A stretch of DNA of 64,000 bases from Gallaecimonas mangrovi (GTDB lineage Bacteria; Pseudomonadota; Gammaproteobacteria; Enterobacterales; Gallaecimonadaceae), in NCBI RefSeq assembly GCF_003367375.1, contig NZ_CP031416.1, forward strand, positions 1,495,501 through 1,559,500, read 5' to 3'. Made by a program: the position numbers and the translations under genes. A model generated the notes under the pieces. It saw nothing but the letters and a program-made list of their open reading frames with translations, had not been told where the DNA came from and did not search any database. This document shows positions 38,543 through 47,527 of this stretch, piece after piece. Each line of letters opens with the position of its first letter. The first letter of the stretch is position 1.

Positions 38543-39421
38543 ATGTTCAGCGGTAGCATCGTCGCTCTGGTCACGCCAATGACCATTGAAGGCGCAGTGG
38601 ATTTTGATGCCCTTAAGTCCCTGGTTAAATGGCATATAGAGCAGGGAACGCAAGGCATTGTTGCCGTTGGGACCACCGGGGAATCAGCGACGCTGGAAAC
38701 CGATGAGCACCTGGCAGTGGTTAAAGCCGTCTGTGAAGCGGCCAACGGGCGTATTCATGTTATCGCCGGTAATGGCGGCAGCGCCACCCATAAGGTAGTG
38801 GCGCTCACCGAAGCGCTGGATGCCTTGCCTATTGATGGCTTCCTTACCGCCACCCCGGCTTATAACAAGCCGACTCAGCAGGGGCTGATCGCCCATTTTA
38901 AAGCGGTAGCCAAGGCGACAGATAAGCCCATCGTTCTATACAATGTTCCCGGCCGTACCGCCGTGGACATGAAACCGCAAACTGTTGCAGTTCTGAGTGA
39001 ACTTAACAACATAGTGGGTATCAAAGAGGCCACGGGTGACTTGGTACGCTTAGCGGATTTGCAAGCACAGGTACAACCTGGCTTTGCATTGCTGTCCGGT
39101 GATGATGCCACTAGCCGCGCCTTTATGCTGGCTGGCGGCCATGGCGTAATTAGCGTTACCGCCAACGTGGCGCCCAAAGCCATGCGCACCCTTTGTGACC
39201 AAGCATTGGCCGGGCACGGTGCCGATGCTTTGGCAACAGATGGCCTTATTCAAGGGCTGCACCGCTCTTTGTTTATTGAAGCCAACCCAACGCCTGCAAA
39301 GTGGGCCCTCAAACGGATGGGGGTTCTGGCAACTGACAACTTACGACTTCCGCTTGTTCCCCTGACTCAGGCCGGGCAGGCGAGTGTTGAGGCCGATCTG
39401 AAAATCGCTGGCCTTATTTGA
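38543..39421 (+). CDS. dapA: 4-Hydroxy-tetrahydrodipicolinate synthase
   Basis: A 292-residue enzyme, the E. coli length, condensing pyruvate and aspartate semialdehyde at the head of lysine and diaminopimelate synthesis. The Schiff-base lysine is Lys161 (GIKEATGD) and the proton-relay Tyr133 is in LYNVPGR, with TTGES near residue 44. The ATG at 38543 is preceded by CAGGAG; an in-frame extension back into gcvR is not coding. Co-transcribed with bamC 10 bases downstream. Confidence 0.97.
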   Translation: MFSGSIVALVTPMTIEGAVDFDALKSLVKWHIEQGTQGIVAVGTTGESATLETDEHLAVVKAVCEAANGRIHVIAGNGGSATHKVVALTEALDALPIDGFLTATPAYNKPTQQGLIAHFKAVAKATDKPIVLYNVPGRTAVDMKPQTVAVLSELNNIVGIKEATGDLVRLADLQAQVQPGFALLSGDDATSRAFMLAGGHGVISVTANVAPKAMRTLCDQALAGHGADALATDGLIQGLHRSLFIEANPTPAKWALKRMGVLATDNLRLPLVPLTQAGQASVEADLKIAGLI

Positions 39422-39430
39422 GGTATTTGG

Positions 39431-40531
39431 ATGACCACCATAAGAAAAACGACTCTGGCGCTGGCTGTTATTGCTGTTGCAGGTTGTAGCTCCACTGTAG
39501 ACCGCCGTAATCCTGACGGCAGCTTTGATTATGCAAAGGTAAAATTAAACGCGCCGCTGCAAGTGCCAGCGGGCCTGCAAGCCCCTAAGGGCGCTAGCAA
39601 ATATGATATTCCAACCATCAAGGACCCGAATGCACCTGTTGCTAAAGCCGTTGATATTCGGGCTCCTAGCTTGGTGTTGACCGTGGTTGACGGTTCTCGT
39701 ATTTCGGAAGACGAGGCGGGTGCCAAGGTTGAAATTGATGCCCGTGAAGACCAGAACGATGTGGTTTCTATCATTCACCAGCGTCTGGACCAGTGGCTTA
39801 AAGACAAGAAAATCCCCGTTCAAAGCCGCACCGATAAAAGCATCGAAACCGGCTGGTTTGTACCCCACGATATGAAAGGGCAAATTCAGTACGCTGATGA
39901 CTTCCCGGTTAAACGCCGTTTTAAAATCACCGTCGACGCCCCTGATCACGCCCGCAGTGCTGAAGTTCATGTCAGCAGCATCGGCGCCCAAAAGGTGTCA
40001 GGTGCTGATGAGGCCAACCTGACCATTGGCAGCGGCGAACGGGCCTCTGTGGCCGTGCTTAACGACTGGCTTGGCTATTACGCAGGCCTTGATAAACACA
40101 AAGCCAAAGTTGTGGCATTGGCCAAGTACCGACCCATTGCCGTTACTATGGGCACAAACAATTCTGGCCTGACCGCTTATAAGCTTGATGCTGACTTTGA
40201 GCGTGCCTGGGGCCGTGTACCGATGGTACTGGCGCATTTGGGCTTTGAAATCAAAGATATCGATAAGAGCTTGGGTACGTACTATGTAAGCTACAGCGGT
40301 AACCCGGAGCATTCGTTCTGGGGTAGTCTGTTTAGCAGTGATGACCATAAAGATCTGAATATTAAGCACAGCAAATATCAGGTGCAGCTGGGCGAAGTTG
40401 GCGATCACACCACCTCGATGACGATCACCGACAGCGACGGCCAACCCATTGCTGATGACAAGTACAAAGAAATCTTTACACCTTTCACACAGCTAATGGG
40501 CGATAGCGGTCTTAAAGAGATCAAGAAATAG
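39431..40531 (+). CDS. bamC: Outer membrane assembly lipoprotein BamC
   Basis: A 366-residue lipoprotein (lipobox AVAGC, Cys19) of the BAM complex that inserts beta-barrel proteins. The unstructured N-terminal stretch that wraps BamD (about residues 20-75, rich in Pro/Lys) is followed by two helix-grip domains. Gene order dapA-bamC-purC matches E. coli. Confidence 0.93.
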   Translation: MTTIRKTTLALAVIAVAGCSSTVDRRNPDGSFDYAKVKLNAPLQVPAGLQAPKGASKYDIPTIKDPNAPVAKAVDIRAPSLVLTVVDGSRISEDEAGAKVEIDAREDQNDVVSIIHQRLDQWLKDKKIPVQSRTDKSIETGWFVPHDMKGQIQYADDFPVKRRFKITVDAPDHARSAEVHVSSIGAQKVSGADEANLTIGSGERASVAVLNDWLGYYAGLDKHKAKVVALAKYRPIAVTMGTNNSGLTAYKLDADFERAWGRVPMVLAHLGFEIKDIDKSLGTYYVSYSGNPEHSFWGSLFSSDDHKDLNIKHSKYQVQLGEVGDHTTSMTITDSDGQPIADDKYKEIFTPFTQLMGDSGLKEIKK

Positions 40532-40567
40532 CGCTGACAAGCTCGATGGAGAGGATTACAATACGCG

Positions 40568-40594
40568 GGCCGCTAAAGAGCGGCCTTCTTTTTT
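40568..40594 (+). terminator. Hairpin with T-run between bamC and purC
   Basis: Stem GGCCGCT/AGCGGCC, loop AAAG-like, followed by TTCTTTTTT. It probably ends the dapA-bamC transcript before the purC promoter. Confidence 0.75.
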
Positions 40595-40601
40595 CGCCCA
40601 A

Positions 40602-40617
40602 GCGCAAACGTTTTCAG
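40602..40617 (+). promoter_or_regulatory. PurR box upstream of purC
   Basis: GCGCAAACGTTTTCAG matches the PurR consensus ACGCAAACGTTTGCGT at 12 of 16 positions, with the central CGCAAACGTTT intact. It sits 20 bases before the purC start codon, and purC is a PurR target in E. coli. Confidence 0.7.
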
Positions 40618-40636
40618 CAATCGGAGTCCTCATAGG

Positions 40637-41350
40637 ATGGAAAAACGCCAAGAGCTTTACCGTGGCAAAGCCAAATCTGTTTATACCACGGACAATCCTG
40701 ACTACCTGGTCCTGCATTTTCGCAACGACACTTCAGCATTCGACGGCCAACGGGTAGAACAGCTGGCGCGCAAGGGCATGGTGAACAACAAGTTCAACCA
40801 TTTCATCATGGAAAAACTGGAAGCCGCCGGTGTTCCCACGCAGATGGAAGAGCTGCTAGCCGACGACGAAGTGCTGGTTAAAAAGCTGGACATGATCCCG
40901 GTAGAGTGCGTTATTCGTAACTACGCCGCCGGCTCTCTGGTGCGCCGTCTGGGCGTGGAAGAGGGCAAAAAGCTGGCACCTCAAACCTTTGAACTGTTCT
41001 TAAAGAACGATGCGCTGCACGACCCAATGGTTAACGACAGCCTTTGTGAAGCCTTTGGCTGGGCCACCAGTGACCAACTGGCTGAGATGAAAGCGCTGAC
41101 CTACAAGGTTAACGAGGTGCTGTCTAAGCTGTTTGATGACGCTGGCATGTTGTTGGTGGACTTCAAATTGGAATTTGGTGTTTTCAAAGGCCAGATTGTT
41201 CTTGGTGACGAGTTTAGCCCTGACGGCTGCCGTATTTGGGATAAAGAAACCAAGAAAAAACTCGATAAAGACCGTTTCCGCCAAGGCCTTGGCGGTGTGG
41301 TAGAAGCTTATGAAGAAGTGGCTGCCCGACTGGGTTTGAAACTCGACTAA
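40637..41350 (+). CDS. purC: SAICAR synthetase
   Basis: A 237-residue enzyme, the E. coli length, joining CAIR and aspartate with ATP. Starts [19 protein letters not shown] and carries [16 protein letters not shown] and LVDFKLEFG, all family signatures. Separate transcription unit from bamC with its own PurR box and terminator. Confidence 0.97.
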   Translation: MEKRQELYRGKAKSVYTTDNPDYLVLHFRNDTSAFDGQRVEQLARKGMVNNKFNHFIMEKLEAAGVPTQMEELLADDEVLVKKLDMIPVECVIRNYAAGSLVRRLGVEEGKKLAPQTFELFLKNDALHDPMVNDSLCEAFGWATSDQLAEMKALTYKVNEVLSKLFDDAGMLLVDFKLEFGVFKGQIVLGDEFSPDGCRIWDKETKKKLDKDRFRQGLGGVVEAYEEVAARLGLKLD

Positions 41351-41366
41351 GTCTATTTTGTTTTAT

Positions 41367-41396
41367 AAAAGCCCGGCCTTGTGCCGGGTTTTTTTA
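41367..41396 (+). terminator. Rho-independent terminator of purC
   Basis: Stem CCCGGC/GCCGGG with a CTTGT loop followed by TTTTTTT, 17 bases past the stop codon. Confidence 0.85.
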
Positions 41397-41467
41397 TGGG
41401 TGGCGCTTGTTATCGATTTGACCCAAAATGCTTTTTACTGGCGCGTTGTCCCTGCTAAGGAGTTTGT

Positions 41468-41851
41468 ATGGGAAGCTTAAGACACGGTATGTCCATTGGC
41501 GTAGAGCGAACAGGTGATCAGTTTTTTCTTATCTTACGAGCCCAAGGTACGCTTACCCATCGGGACTATGAAGTCATAACCCCGTTGCTTGAAAAGGCAC
41601 TGAGCGGCGTTGAAACGCCGCATATTAATGCCCTGGTGGACATGACGCTGCTTCGAGGTTGGGAATTACACGCCGCCTGGGACGATTTTCAGCTAGGGCT
41701 TAAACACGGCCAAGCCTTCGATAAAATTGCGCTGGTGGGCAATAAAGTCTGGCAACAACTTGCGGCCAAAGTGGGCGATTGGTTTATTAGCGGCAATATC
41801 CAGTATTTCGAGGACGAAACCGAAGCGCTAGGTTGGCTGCTGGAAGGATAG
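41468..41851 (+). CDS. SpoIIAA-like (STAS-fold) domain protein
   Basis: A 127-residue soluble protein with the SpoIIAA-like pattern of beta strands and helices: an early FLILRAQGTLTHRDYEVITP segment, the ALVDMTLLRGWELHAAWDDF middle and FEDETEALGWLLEG at the end. Family members bind lipids or act in membrane stress, but nothing specific is established here. ATG with AAGGAG upstream. 27 bases from the next gene. Confidence 0.82.
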   Translation: MGSLRHGMSIGVERTGDQFFLILRAQGTLTHRDYEVITPLLEKALSGVETPHINALVDMTLLRGWELHAAWDDFQLGLKHGQAFDKIALVGNKVWQQLAAKVGDWFISGNIQYFEDETEALGWLLEG

Positions 41852-41878
41852 CTGTAACGCGGCATTAGGGAGTACGGC

Positions 41879-42229
41879 ATGACACGCGGATCCTGGATAG
41901 GTGTTTTTATTGCGGCGGCCATCGTGGCTGCGTATTTTCTTGCCATGTATTTTTCTCCCCGGTTAAGCCTTTATAACCAGTCATCCCATGTTATAGAAAA
42001 AGCGGAAGTCAACTTGCCCCAAGGGCACCTTGATTTTGGGCAAATTAAAGCCGGCGCTAATAACAGCCTTTATTACAAACTTGACCAAGACGAAGGGCAG
42101 TACCAGTATCGGCTGCAGCTGGATAATGGCGACGTTATACAAGGCAGTTGTGGGCGGGTAAGCAAAGGCGAGCTAGCCAAAAGAGCCCGTATCAGCCTTG
42201 ATGCCAATGGTGTTGTTTACTGCCAATAA
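41879..42229 (+). CDS. Small membrane-anchored protein, unknown function
   Basis: A 116-residue protein with one N-terminal helix (about residues 7-22) and a beta-rich outer part (SLYNQSSHVIEKAEVNLPQG). No family recognised. GGGAG lies before the ATG. Probably an operon with the SpoIIAA-like gene upstream. Confidence 0.6.
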   Translation: MTRGSWIGVFIAAAIVAAYFLAMYFSPRLSLYNQSSHVIEKAEVNLPQGHLDFGQIKAGANNSLYYKLDQDEGQYQYRLQLDNGDVIQGSCGRVSKGELAKRARISLDANGVVYCQ

Positions 42230-42335
42230 GGGCTGTGCTGCCCAAAGCCCGTTTGAGCCAGGGCTAGTATCAAGCGTTAATCAGCTACCTGCCGCAGCCT
42301 TAGGCTTTGTGGTAAAGTGGGCGGCTAAACATGTG

Positions 42336-42527
42336 ATGAAAACCCAGATCAATATGCCGGTATTCAACTATTTCCTGATTTTACTGATGCTGATGGTGCT
42401 GGCGGTACTGACCGTTGGTGTACTCAAGGTATTTGGCTTACCCGCCTATGTTGGCTGGGTCGTTTTTGCCGTAGTGCTAGTGATTGCCGTACTGATTATT
42501 CAGCGCAGACGTCGACAGCGGTCATAA
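42336..42527 (+). CDS. Small two-helix membrane protein, unknown function
   Basis: About 63 residues: two hydrophobic helices (FLILLMLMVLAVLTVGVL and VGWVVFAVVLVIAVLII) and a basic RRRRQRS tail. The ATG at 42336 is a choice; 42354 (MPVFNYF) is also plausible, and neither has a strong ribosome binding site. A long open frame continues upstream but it overlaps the previous gene and looks non-coding. A terminator follows directly. Confidence 0.5.
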   Translation: MKTQINMPVFNYFLILLMLMVLAVLTVGVLKVFGLPAYVGWVVFAVVLVIAVLIIQRRRRQRS

Positions 42528-42553
42528 AAAAGGCGCTTAAAGCGCCTTTTTTT
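42526..42553 (+). terminator. Rho-independent terminator
   Basis: Stem AAGGCGCTT/AAGCGCCTT overlapping the small membrane protein stop codon, followed by TTTTT. Confidence 0.8.
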
Positions 42554-42618
42554 AATTAACTACTTGTCAAAATAACAAGCTTTGGCAATCTAATCCTTTT
42601 GGTTACAAGGATGTTGCT

Positions 42619-43050
42619 ATGAGTTTGCGGACAGTTGCTATTTTCTTATTGTGTGGGTTAGGGGGTTGCGCAAGCCCTGGGCCGGTTTTCCTCTCAGGAA
42701 CAAAGGCGTTACCCGCTCAAAAACAAACGGTGTTCGCTATTGAAAAGCGAGACCCCCACCTCAGTTCTCGCTTTATGTCGGTGGTTGATGATGAAGGGAA
42801 AACTCTTTGGAATTATTCCGACGCGAGTGGGGCCGTAAAGACGCTGGTTGTTGCGCCTGGGCGATATAAAGTCAGGGTAATGGTGTTCTATCCGAAAGAT
42901 GAACGTCACTTGTTAAAGTCACAACCGGTTGTCATCGTTGATGCAAAGGCTGGCGGGCAATATCTTTTTGATAGCTATTTTAGTTCGTCTGGCAAAGCCG
43001 TTGGTGTCAGCGTCCATCATTCTGACCACAGCTTACTTGCGACCAAATAA
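42619..43050 (+). CDS. Putative lipoprotein, unknown function
   Basis: A 143-residue protein with lipobox GLGGC (Cys17) and a predicted beta-sandwich (APGRYKVRVMVFYPKDE, with a GQYLFDSYF strand). No family recognised; the PGRY-type turn is seen in periplasmic lipoproteins binding surface partners, but this is weak. Ends 2 bases before the convergent symporter gene. Confidence 0.65.
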   Translation: MSLRTVAIFLLCGLGGCASPGPVFLSGTKALPAQKQTVFAIEKRDPHLSSRFMSVVDDEGKTLWNYSDASGAVKTLVVAPGRYKVRVMVFYPKDERHLLKSQPVVIVDAKAGGQYLFDSYFSSSGKAVGVSVHHSDHSLLATK

Positions 43051-43052
43051 CG

Positions 43053-44036
43053 TTATTCTGCTTCTGTCGCCATAATGGCTTGCGCCTTACTGTAGCGGCG
43101 GGCTAGGGCCGCACATACCATCAACTGGATTTGGTGAAACAGCATCAGCGGCAGGATCATGATGCCAACGCTGCTGGCGGGAAACAAAATATTGGCCATG
43201 GGGACGCCATTGGCGAGGCTTTTTTTAGAGCCACAAAAAACCAGGGTTATTTCATCGGCAGTATTAAAACCTAGCCGTCTTGCCAGCCAAGTATTTAGCA
43301 CCAATACCAATGCCAGCAGCAGCAGACAAAGTAGCACTATATAACTCAGTGCTTGCCAACCCACCTTGTGCCAAAGCCCTTGTAATACCGCCTCGCTAAA
43401 CGCGGTATACACCACCAAAAGAATGGAAGACCTATCTGTTTTCCCTATCCATTGCCGGTGGCGGGCTATCCAGGCACCGAGCCAGGGACGGCTTAAATGA
43501 CCCAACACAAATGGCAGCAGCAGTTGCAGCATGATTTTTCCCATCTGCTGCCAATGGTCGCCAGTGTGCTGGCCATGCACTTGCATCAGCATCGCCACCA
43601 GAAGCGGTGAAATAAAGATGCCCAAGAGGCTTGATGCCGATGCACTGCACACTGCCGCTGCTACGTTGCCGCCGGCAATGGATGTAAAAGCAATGGCTGA
43701 TTGCACCGTTGCCGGTAGCACACACAAATAGAGAAAGGCGCTGTAAAGAGCCGCAGAAAGCGGCAGCGGCGCCCACCATTGCAATAACAGTCCCAACACG
43801 GGGAACAGCACGAAGGTGCTGAGCATGACCACCGCATGCAAACGCCAATGGCTAGCGCCGTCAATAATGGCTTGGCGTGAGAGCTTGGCACCGTGCATGA
43901 AAAACAGCAGCGCAATAGCCGCCTTGGTGACATAGCCAAGGGTTGTGGCATAGCTACCTTGGGCGGGAAATAACGTTGCCAGTAGCACCGTTGCCAGCAG
44001 CGTTAAGGTGAAATTGTCAGGTAAGAATCGTCTCAT
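43053..44036 (-). CDS. Bile acid:sodium symporter family transporter (YfeH-like)
   Basis: A 327-residue polytopic membrane protein with about nine hydrophobic helices of the SBF/BASS fold; the crossover motifs LCVLPATVQSAIAFTSIAGGNVAAAVC and VFCGSKKSLANGVPMA (a G-S-K-K-S signature of the YfeH group) are seen. Substrate unknown; sodium-coupled uptake of an organic anion is the family role. Divergent from a LysR gene, which probably regulates it. Confidence 0.85.
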   Translation of the reverse strand: MRRFLPDNFTLTLLATVLLATLFPAQGSYATTLGYVTKAAIALLFFMHGAKLSRQAIIDGASHWRLHAVVMLSTFVLFPVLGLLLQWWAPLPLSAALYSAFLYLCVLPATVQSAIAFTSIAGGNVAAAVCSASASSLLGIFISPLLVAMLMQVHGQHTGDHWQQMGKIMLQLLLPFVLGHLSRPWLGAWIARHRQWIGKTDRSSILLVVYTAFSEAVLQGLWHKVGWQALSYIVLLCLLLLALVLVLNTWLARRLGFNTADEITLVFCGSKKSLANGVPMANILFPASSVGIMILPLMLFHQIQLMVCAALARRYSKAQAIMATEAE

Positions 44037-44104
44037 GGTCGCGTTATTTGTTATTGGCCACTGGTAGTGTGCCGCCGACAGTGCTAATGATGAAATTGAT
44101 TTAA

Positions 44105-44123
44105 TTCTTTTACTTATGAAGAA
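44105..44123. promoter_or_regulatory. LysR-type T-N11-A dyad between symporter and regulator
   Basis: TTCTT and AAGAA half-sites are separated by 9 bases, fitting the T-N11-A interrupted palindrome bound by LysR proteins. It lies just before the LysR start codon, a typical autoregulatory place. Confidence 0.4.
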
Positions 44124-44128
44124 AATTA

Positions 44129-45052
44129 ATGAATTACAGTTTGCGGCAGTTACGCACCTTTGTGGCGGTTGCCCACCATGGCAGTTTTAGCCGTGCCGGT
44201 GAAGCCATTGGTTTAAGCCAATCGGCGGTAAGCCACAGTATTCGCAGTTTGGAATCGGAAATGGGCTTACGGCTTTTGGATAGAACCACCCGGGAAGTGG
44301 TACTTACTGAGGCCGGTAAACGGCTGGCCAATCGTCTTGATAAGGTGTTAGAAGAACTGCACGGTGCCTTGCTTGATGCCCGCACCGCCGGTCATCAGTT
44401 AAGCGGTTTAGTTCGCCTAGCGTCAAGCCAAACTATATCAGCAAACCTGATGCCGCAATGTCTGGCAAAGGCTGCAACAACGTTCCCTGCCATTGAGGTC
44501 AGGCTTAGCGATCAGCCCCAGCAATGGGTATTACAGAGTGTGCGTAACGCCGAAGTCGATTTTGGGATCATTGTTGACCCTATCCAAAGCCCTGATTTTG
44601 ATTGCCAGCCCATTTTGAGCGAACCCTTTTTGGCGCTAGTCGCCGCCTCCGACCCACTGGCGGCAGAGCGCGCCATACATTGGTCGGCGTTGGCGGGAAA
44701 GGCGTTGGTGCTGCAGGATTACGCATCGGGCAGCCGCTACTTAATTGATAAGGCCCTTGAGCATTTTGATATTAAACCTGAGGTTACGCAGGAGATAGGC
44801 CACCCGGTGACGTTGTACCCGATGGTCGAGGCTGGGCTGGGTGTAGGTATTATTCCAGCCTTGGCGTTACCGCCACCAATGGGTTCCACCGTTTTGGTCA
44901 AACCCTTGCTGCCATCGATAAAAAGGCAGTTGATGCTGGTTAAACGCAAGAACCGTTCGCTATCACCGGCCGCCGAGCAAATATGGCAGCTGGTTGCCAA
45001 GGAGGCGGCAACGCTGGCGGCTATCCGTCAAACCAATGTATTGTTTCAATAA
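44129..45052 (+). CDS. LysR family transcriptional regulator
   Basis: A 307-residue regulator: winged HTH at residues 1-60 (MNYSLRQLRTFVAVAHHGSF, then the recognition helix SQSAVSHSIRSLE), a linker helix and a C-terminal periplasmic-binding-type effector domain from about residue 90. Divergent from the symporter gene. Effector unknown. Confidence 0.9.
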   Translation: MNYSLRQLRTFVAVAHHGSFSRAGEAIGLSQSAVSHSIRSLESEMGLRLLDRTTREVVLTEAGKRLANRLDKVLEELHGALLDARTAGHQLSGLVRLASSQTISANLMPQCLAKAATTFPAIEVRLSDQPQQWVLQSVRNAEVDFGIIVDPIQSPDFDCQPILSEPFLALVAASDPLAAERAIHWSALAGKALVLQDYASGSRYLIDKALEHFDIKPEVTQEIGHPVTLYPMVEAGLGVGIIPALALPPPMGSTVLVKPLLPSIKRQLMLVKRKNRSLSPAAEQIWQLVAKEAATLAAIRQTNVLFQ

Positions 45053-45224
45053 CAATGGCTTGTTAGCACTCACCTAAATCGAGGTGTCGGCCAGTCTTAC
45101 TCCGCCATCGCGACTTGATAGCAAAGCGCCAAGGACGGCATGAAAAAGGCTATGGGTAACCCTACTTGAGATGGCTGCATTAGCTGTGGTTTGCTATCGG
45201 CTCCTTTATTAGAACGGAGTCGCC

Positions 45225-45710
45225 ATGGCGCTCGATATTATTGTTGCTGATTACAACAACCCTGAACACTGCTTGGCATTGGTGAGCCTTTTAAACAGCT
45301 ATGCCTGCGATCCGATGGGTGGCGGTGAAGCCATTGCCCCCTCGGTACTTGAAACCTTACCTTCGAAACTGGCCAAACGTCGCGACGCTATCTCTCTGAT
45401 TGCCTATGTAGATGGTCATGCCGTTGGCCTTCTCAATGCTTTTGAGGGCTTTTCAACCTTTAAAGCCAAGCCGCTGTTAAACATCCATGATATTGCTGTT
45501 GAGCCACCGTATCGTGGCCAAGGTATCGGCCAACAACTGCTGGCGAAAGCCGAACAGTGCGCCCGTGAAAGAGGCTGCTGCAAACTCACCTTGGAAGTAT
45601 TAGAAGGTAATCTTGCCGCCCAACAAAGTTATACAAAATTCGGCTTTGCTGGCTACGAGCTGAATCCGCAAATGGGTAAGGCTCTGTTTTGGCAAAAAGA
45701 CTTGGTATAA
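45225..45710 (+). CDS. GNAT family N-acetyltransferase
   Basis: A 161-residue acetyltransferase with the CoA-binding loop EPPYRGQGIGQQLLAKAEQC (about residues 92-111) after an IHDIAV strand, and the C-terminal QQSYTKFGFAGYEL segment usual for the fold. Substrate unknown. ACGGAG precedes the ATG. Confidence 0.85.
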   Translation: MALDIIVADYNNPEHCLALVSLLNSYACDPMGGGEAIAPSVLETLPSKLAKRRDAISLIAYVDGHAVGLLNAFEGFSTFKAKPLLNIHDIAVEPPYRGQGIGQQLLAKAEQCARERGCCKLTLEVLEGNLAAQQSYTKFGFAGYELNPQMGKALFWQKDLV

Positions 45711-45762
45711 ACTGAAATTAGCAACTATTAAGGAAGTGTCACTTGTAGAAGGAATCGTTGTT

Positions 45763-46257
45763 ATGGGTTTGCTGGCGCTTGTTAGCCTAGCTTCCGCTTT
45801 TATTGGTGCACAGGCACCAGTGCCTGCGAAGACACATCAGGTCTCCTATCAGGGTGTCAGCCTTGCTGTTCCGCTGAATTGGCGCCGTAGTGGCAATGAA
45901 TTATTGGATCAAAAGGGCAGGGAAGTTGCCAGTTTTGGTTTGTATTATCCTACCGGGGAGTTAACCGGCCCCAATTTTGTTTCAACCTATCAGCGAGGCT
46001 TTTACGGCGAGCCTGAGCGTAATCAGTACGTTAAATCCGGCCAAACCCACCATGACGGCCAAACCACTTACTGGGTGTGTCGAAAAGTGGTGGATGAAAA
46101 CGATAAGGACGGCAGCGGCAGCCTGCGCTTTGAGCGCACTTTTCAGCTCAATTTAGGTGCCGAGGCTCATGAACTGCATTTTTATTCGTTCTCAACCTGT
46201 GACGATAACTTTCGCAATATTTTGGCGGTGGTCGCCAGTGCCAAAACGAGCCGATAA
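45763..46257 (+). CDS. Putative exported protein, unknown function
   Basis: A 164-residue protein with an N-terminal hydrophobic segment (GLLALVSLASAFIGAQA) that may be an uncleaved or cleaved signal. The rest is a small beta-rich domain (VSLAVPLNWRRSGNELLDQKG). The ATG at 45763 (AAGGAA upstream at good distance) is chosen over a GTG nine codons earlier. 52 bases after the GNAT gene; likely an operon. Confidence 0.6.
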   Translation: MGLLALVSLASAFIGAQAPVPAKTHQVSYQGVSLAVPLNWRRSGNELLDQKGREVASFGLYYPTGELTGPNFVSTYQRGFYGEPERNQYVKSGQTHHDGQTTYWVCRKVVDENDKDGSGSLRFERTFQLNLGAEAHELHFYSFSTCDDNFRNILAVVASAKTSR

Positions 46258-46283
46258 AAAAGCCCGCTACTGCGGGCTTTTTT
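46256..46283. terminator. Bidirectional terminator
   Basis: Stem AAAGCCCGC/GCGGGCTTT around TACT with A/T flanks, between convergent genes. Confidence 0.85.
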
Positions 46284-46287
46284 CGGG

Positions 46288-47346
46288 TTAGGCTGCGTTT
46301 TTAAGTGAAGCCATGTCGATAACAAAGCGATATTTTACGTCGCCTTTTTTCATGCGCTCATATGCCGCATTGATGTTCTGCATATCCAGCATTTCAACAT
46401 CACAGCTAATGTTGTGCTCGGCGCAGAAGTCTAACACTTCCTGGGTTTCCGGGATGCCACCAATCAAAGAACCAGCCAGCACTCGGCGTTTCATGATTAA
46501 GTTGCCGGCATGAACGGCAGGCTCTACCGGTTCAAGTAGCCCGACCAAAATATGAACGCCATCGTAAGTTAAGCAGTTCAGGTAAGGGTTGAGGTCATGC
46601 TGCACCGGAATGGTGTCGAGCAGAAAATCAAAATGCCCAGCCACGGCAGCCATTTGCTCAGCATCGGTGGAGATAACCACATGGTCAGCCCCTTGCTTTT
46701 TGGCTTCTGCCACTTTGCTTTCGGAGCGGGTGAAAATGGTAACTTCAGCGCCCATCGCTTTGGCGAATTTAACGCCCATGTGGCCAAGACCGCCCATGCC
46801 CAGTACACCCACTTTATGGCCCGCTTTTACGCCAAAGTGCTTAAGGGGAGAGTAGGTGGTGATACCTGCGCACAAAAGCGGTGCCGCCGTGGCAACGTTC
46901 AGCGCTTTCGGAACGTTAAGGACAAAACGTTCATGGACAACAATCGAATCAGAATACCCGCCATAGGTAATGGTACCATCGATTTTATCGGTACCGTTGT
47001 AGGTGCCAACAAAGCCGTTCAGGCAGTATTGCTCAAGCCCATCATCACAGGCTGCGCAGTCTTTACACGAATCAACCATACAGCCGACACCGACCACATC
47101 TCCGACTTTAAAGCGGCTGACACTGCTGCCAATAGCCGTAATATGGCCGATAATTTCATGGCCGGGTACCACCGGGTACACCGAATTGCCCCAGTCATTT
47201 TCAGCGGCGTGAATGTCTGAGTGGCAAACGCCACAGTAGTCAATTTCAATGGCTACATCGTCGCTGCGCAGCGCGCGGCGTTCAATGTTAAAAGGCGCTA
47301 GCGGCGACGTTGATGATTGAGCGGCATAGCTTTTTGCTTGAGGCAT
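46288..47346 (-). CDS. Zinc-dependent NAD(P)-dependent alcohol dehydrogenase (YahK/CAD-like)
   Basis: A 352-residue medium-chain dehydrogenase: catalytic zinc ligands in CGVCHSDIHAAENDWG (Cys41) and PGHE, the structural zinc Cys cluster CKDCAACDDGLEQYC, and the Rossmann loop GMGGLGHMGVKFAKAMG. The group reduces aldehydes with NADPH. Divergent from an AraC regulator that probably responds to an aldehyde or alcohol. Confidence 0.93.
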   Translation of the reverse strand: MPQAKSYAAQSSTSPLAPFNIERRALRSDDVAIEIDYCGVCHSDIHAAENDWGNSVYPVVPGHEIIGHITAIGSSVSRFKVGDVVGVGCMVDSCKDCAACDDGLEQYCLNGFVGTYNGTDKIDGTITYGGYSDSIVVHERFVLNVPKALNVATAAPLLCAGITTYSPLKHFGVKAGHKVGVLGMGGLGHMGVKFAKAMGAEVTIFTRSESKVAEAKKQGADHVVISTDAEQMAAVAGHFDFLLDTIPVQHDLNPYLNCLTYDGVHILVGLLEPVEPAVHAGNLIMKRRVLAGSLIGGIPETQEVLDFCAEHNISCDVEMLDMQNINAAYERMKKGDVKYRFVIDMASLKNAA

Positions 47347-47527
47347 AATGCAGGTTCCTCGCTAAATTCAAATAGGAAAAGCCTGACCATTGTCGGGAAT
47401 AAGCGCTGATATGGCCATTGGCATTTCTACGGATCTTTTGCCTTTTTCTACGAAAACACGTCCTGCCACTTAATGGCTGAAGATAATGTGTGCATAATAA
47501 AAGCGCCGTATTTGCTGGATAATACTG

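Noticed and set aside
46597-47220. A 207-codon plus-strand frame inside the alcohol dehydrogenase gene
   Set aside because: Antisense shadow of a well-supported dehydrogenase.
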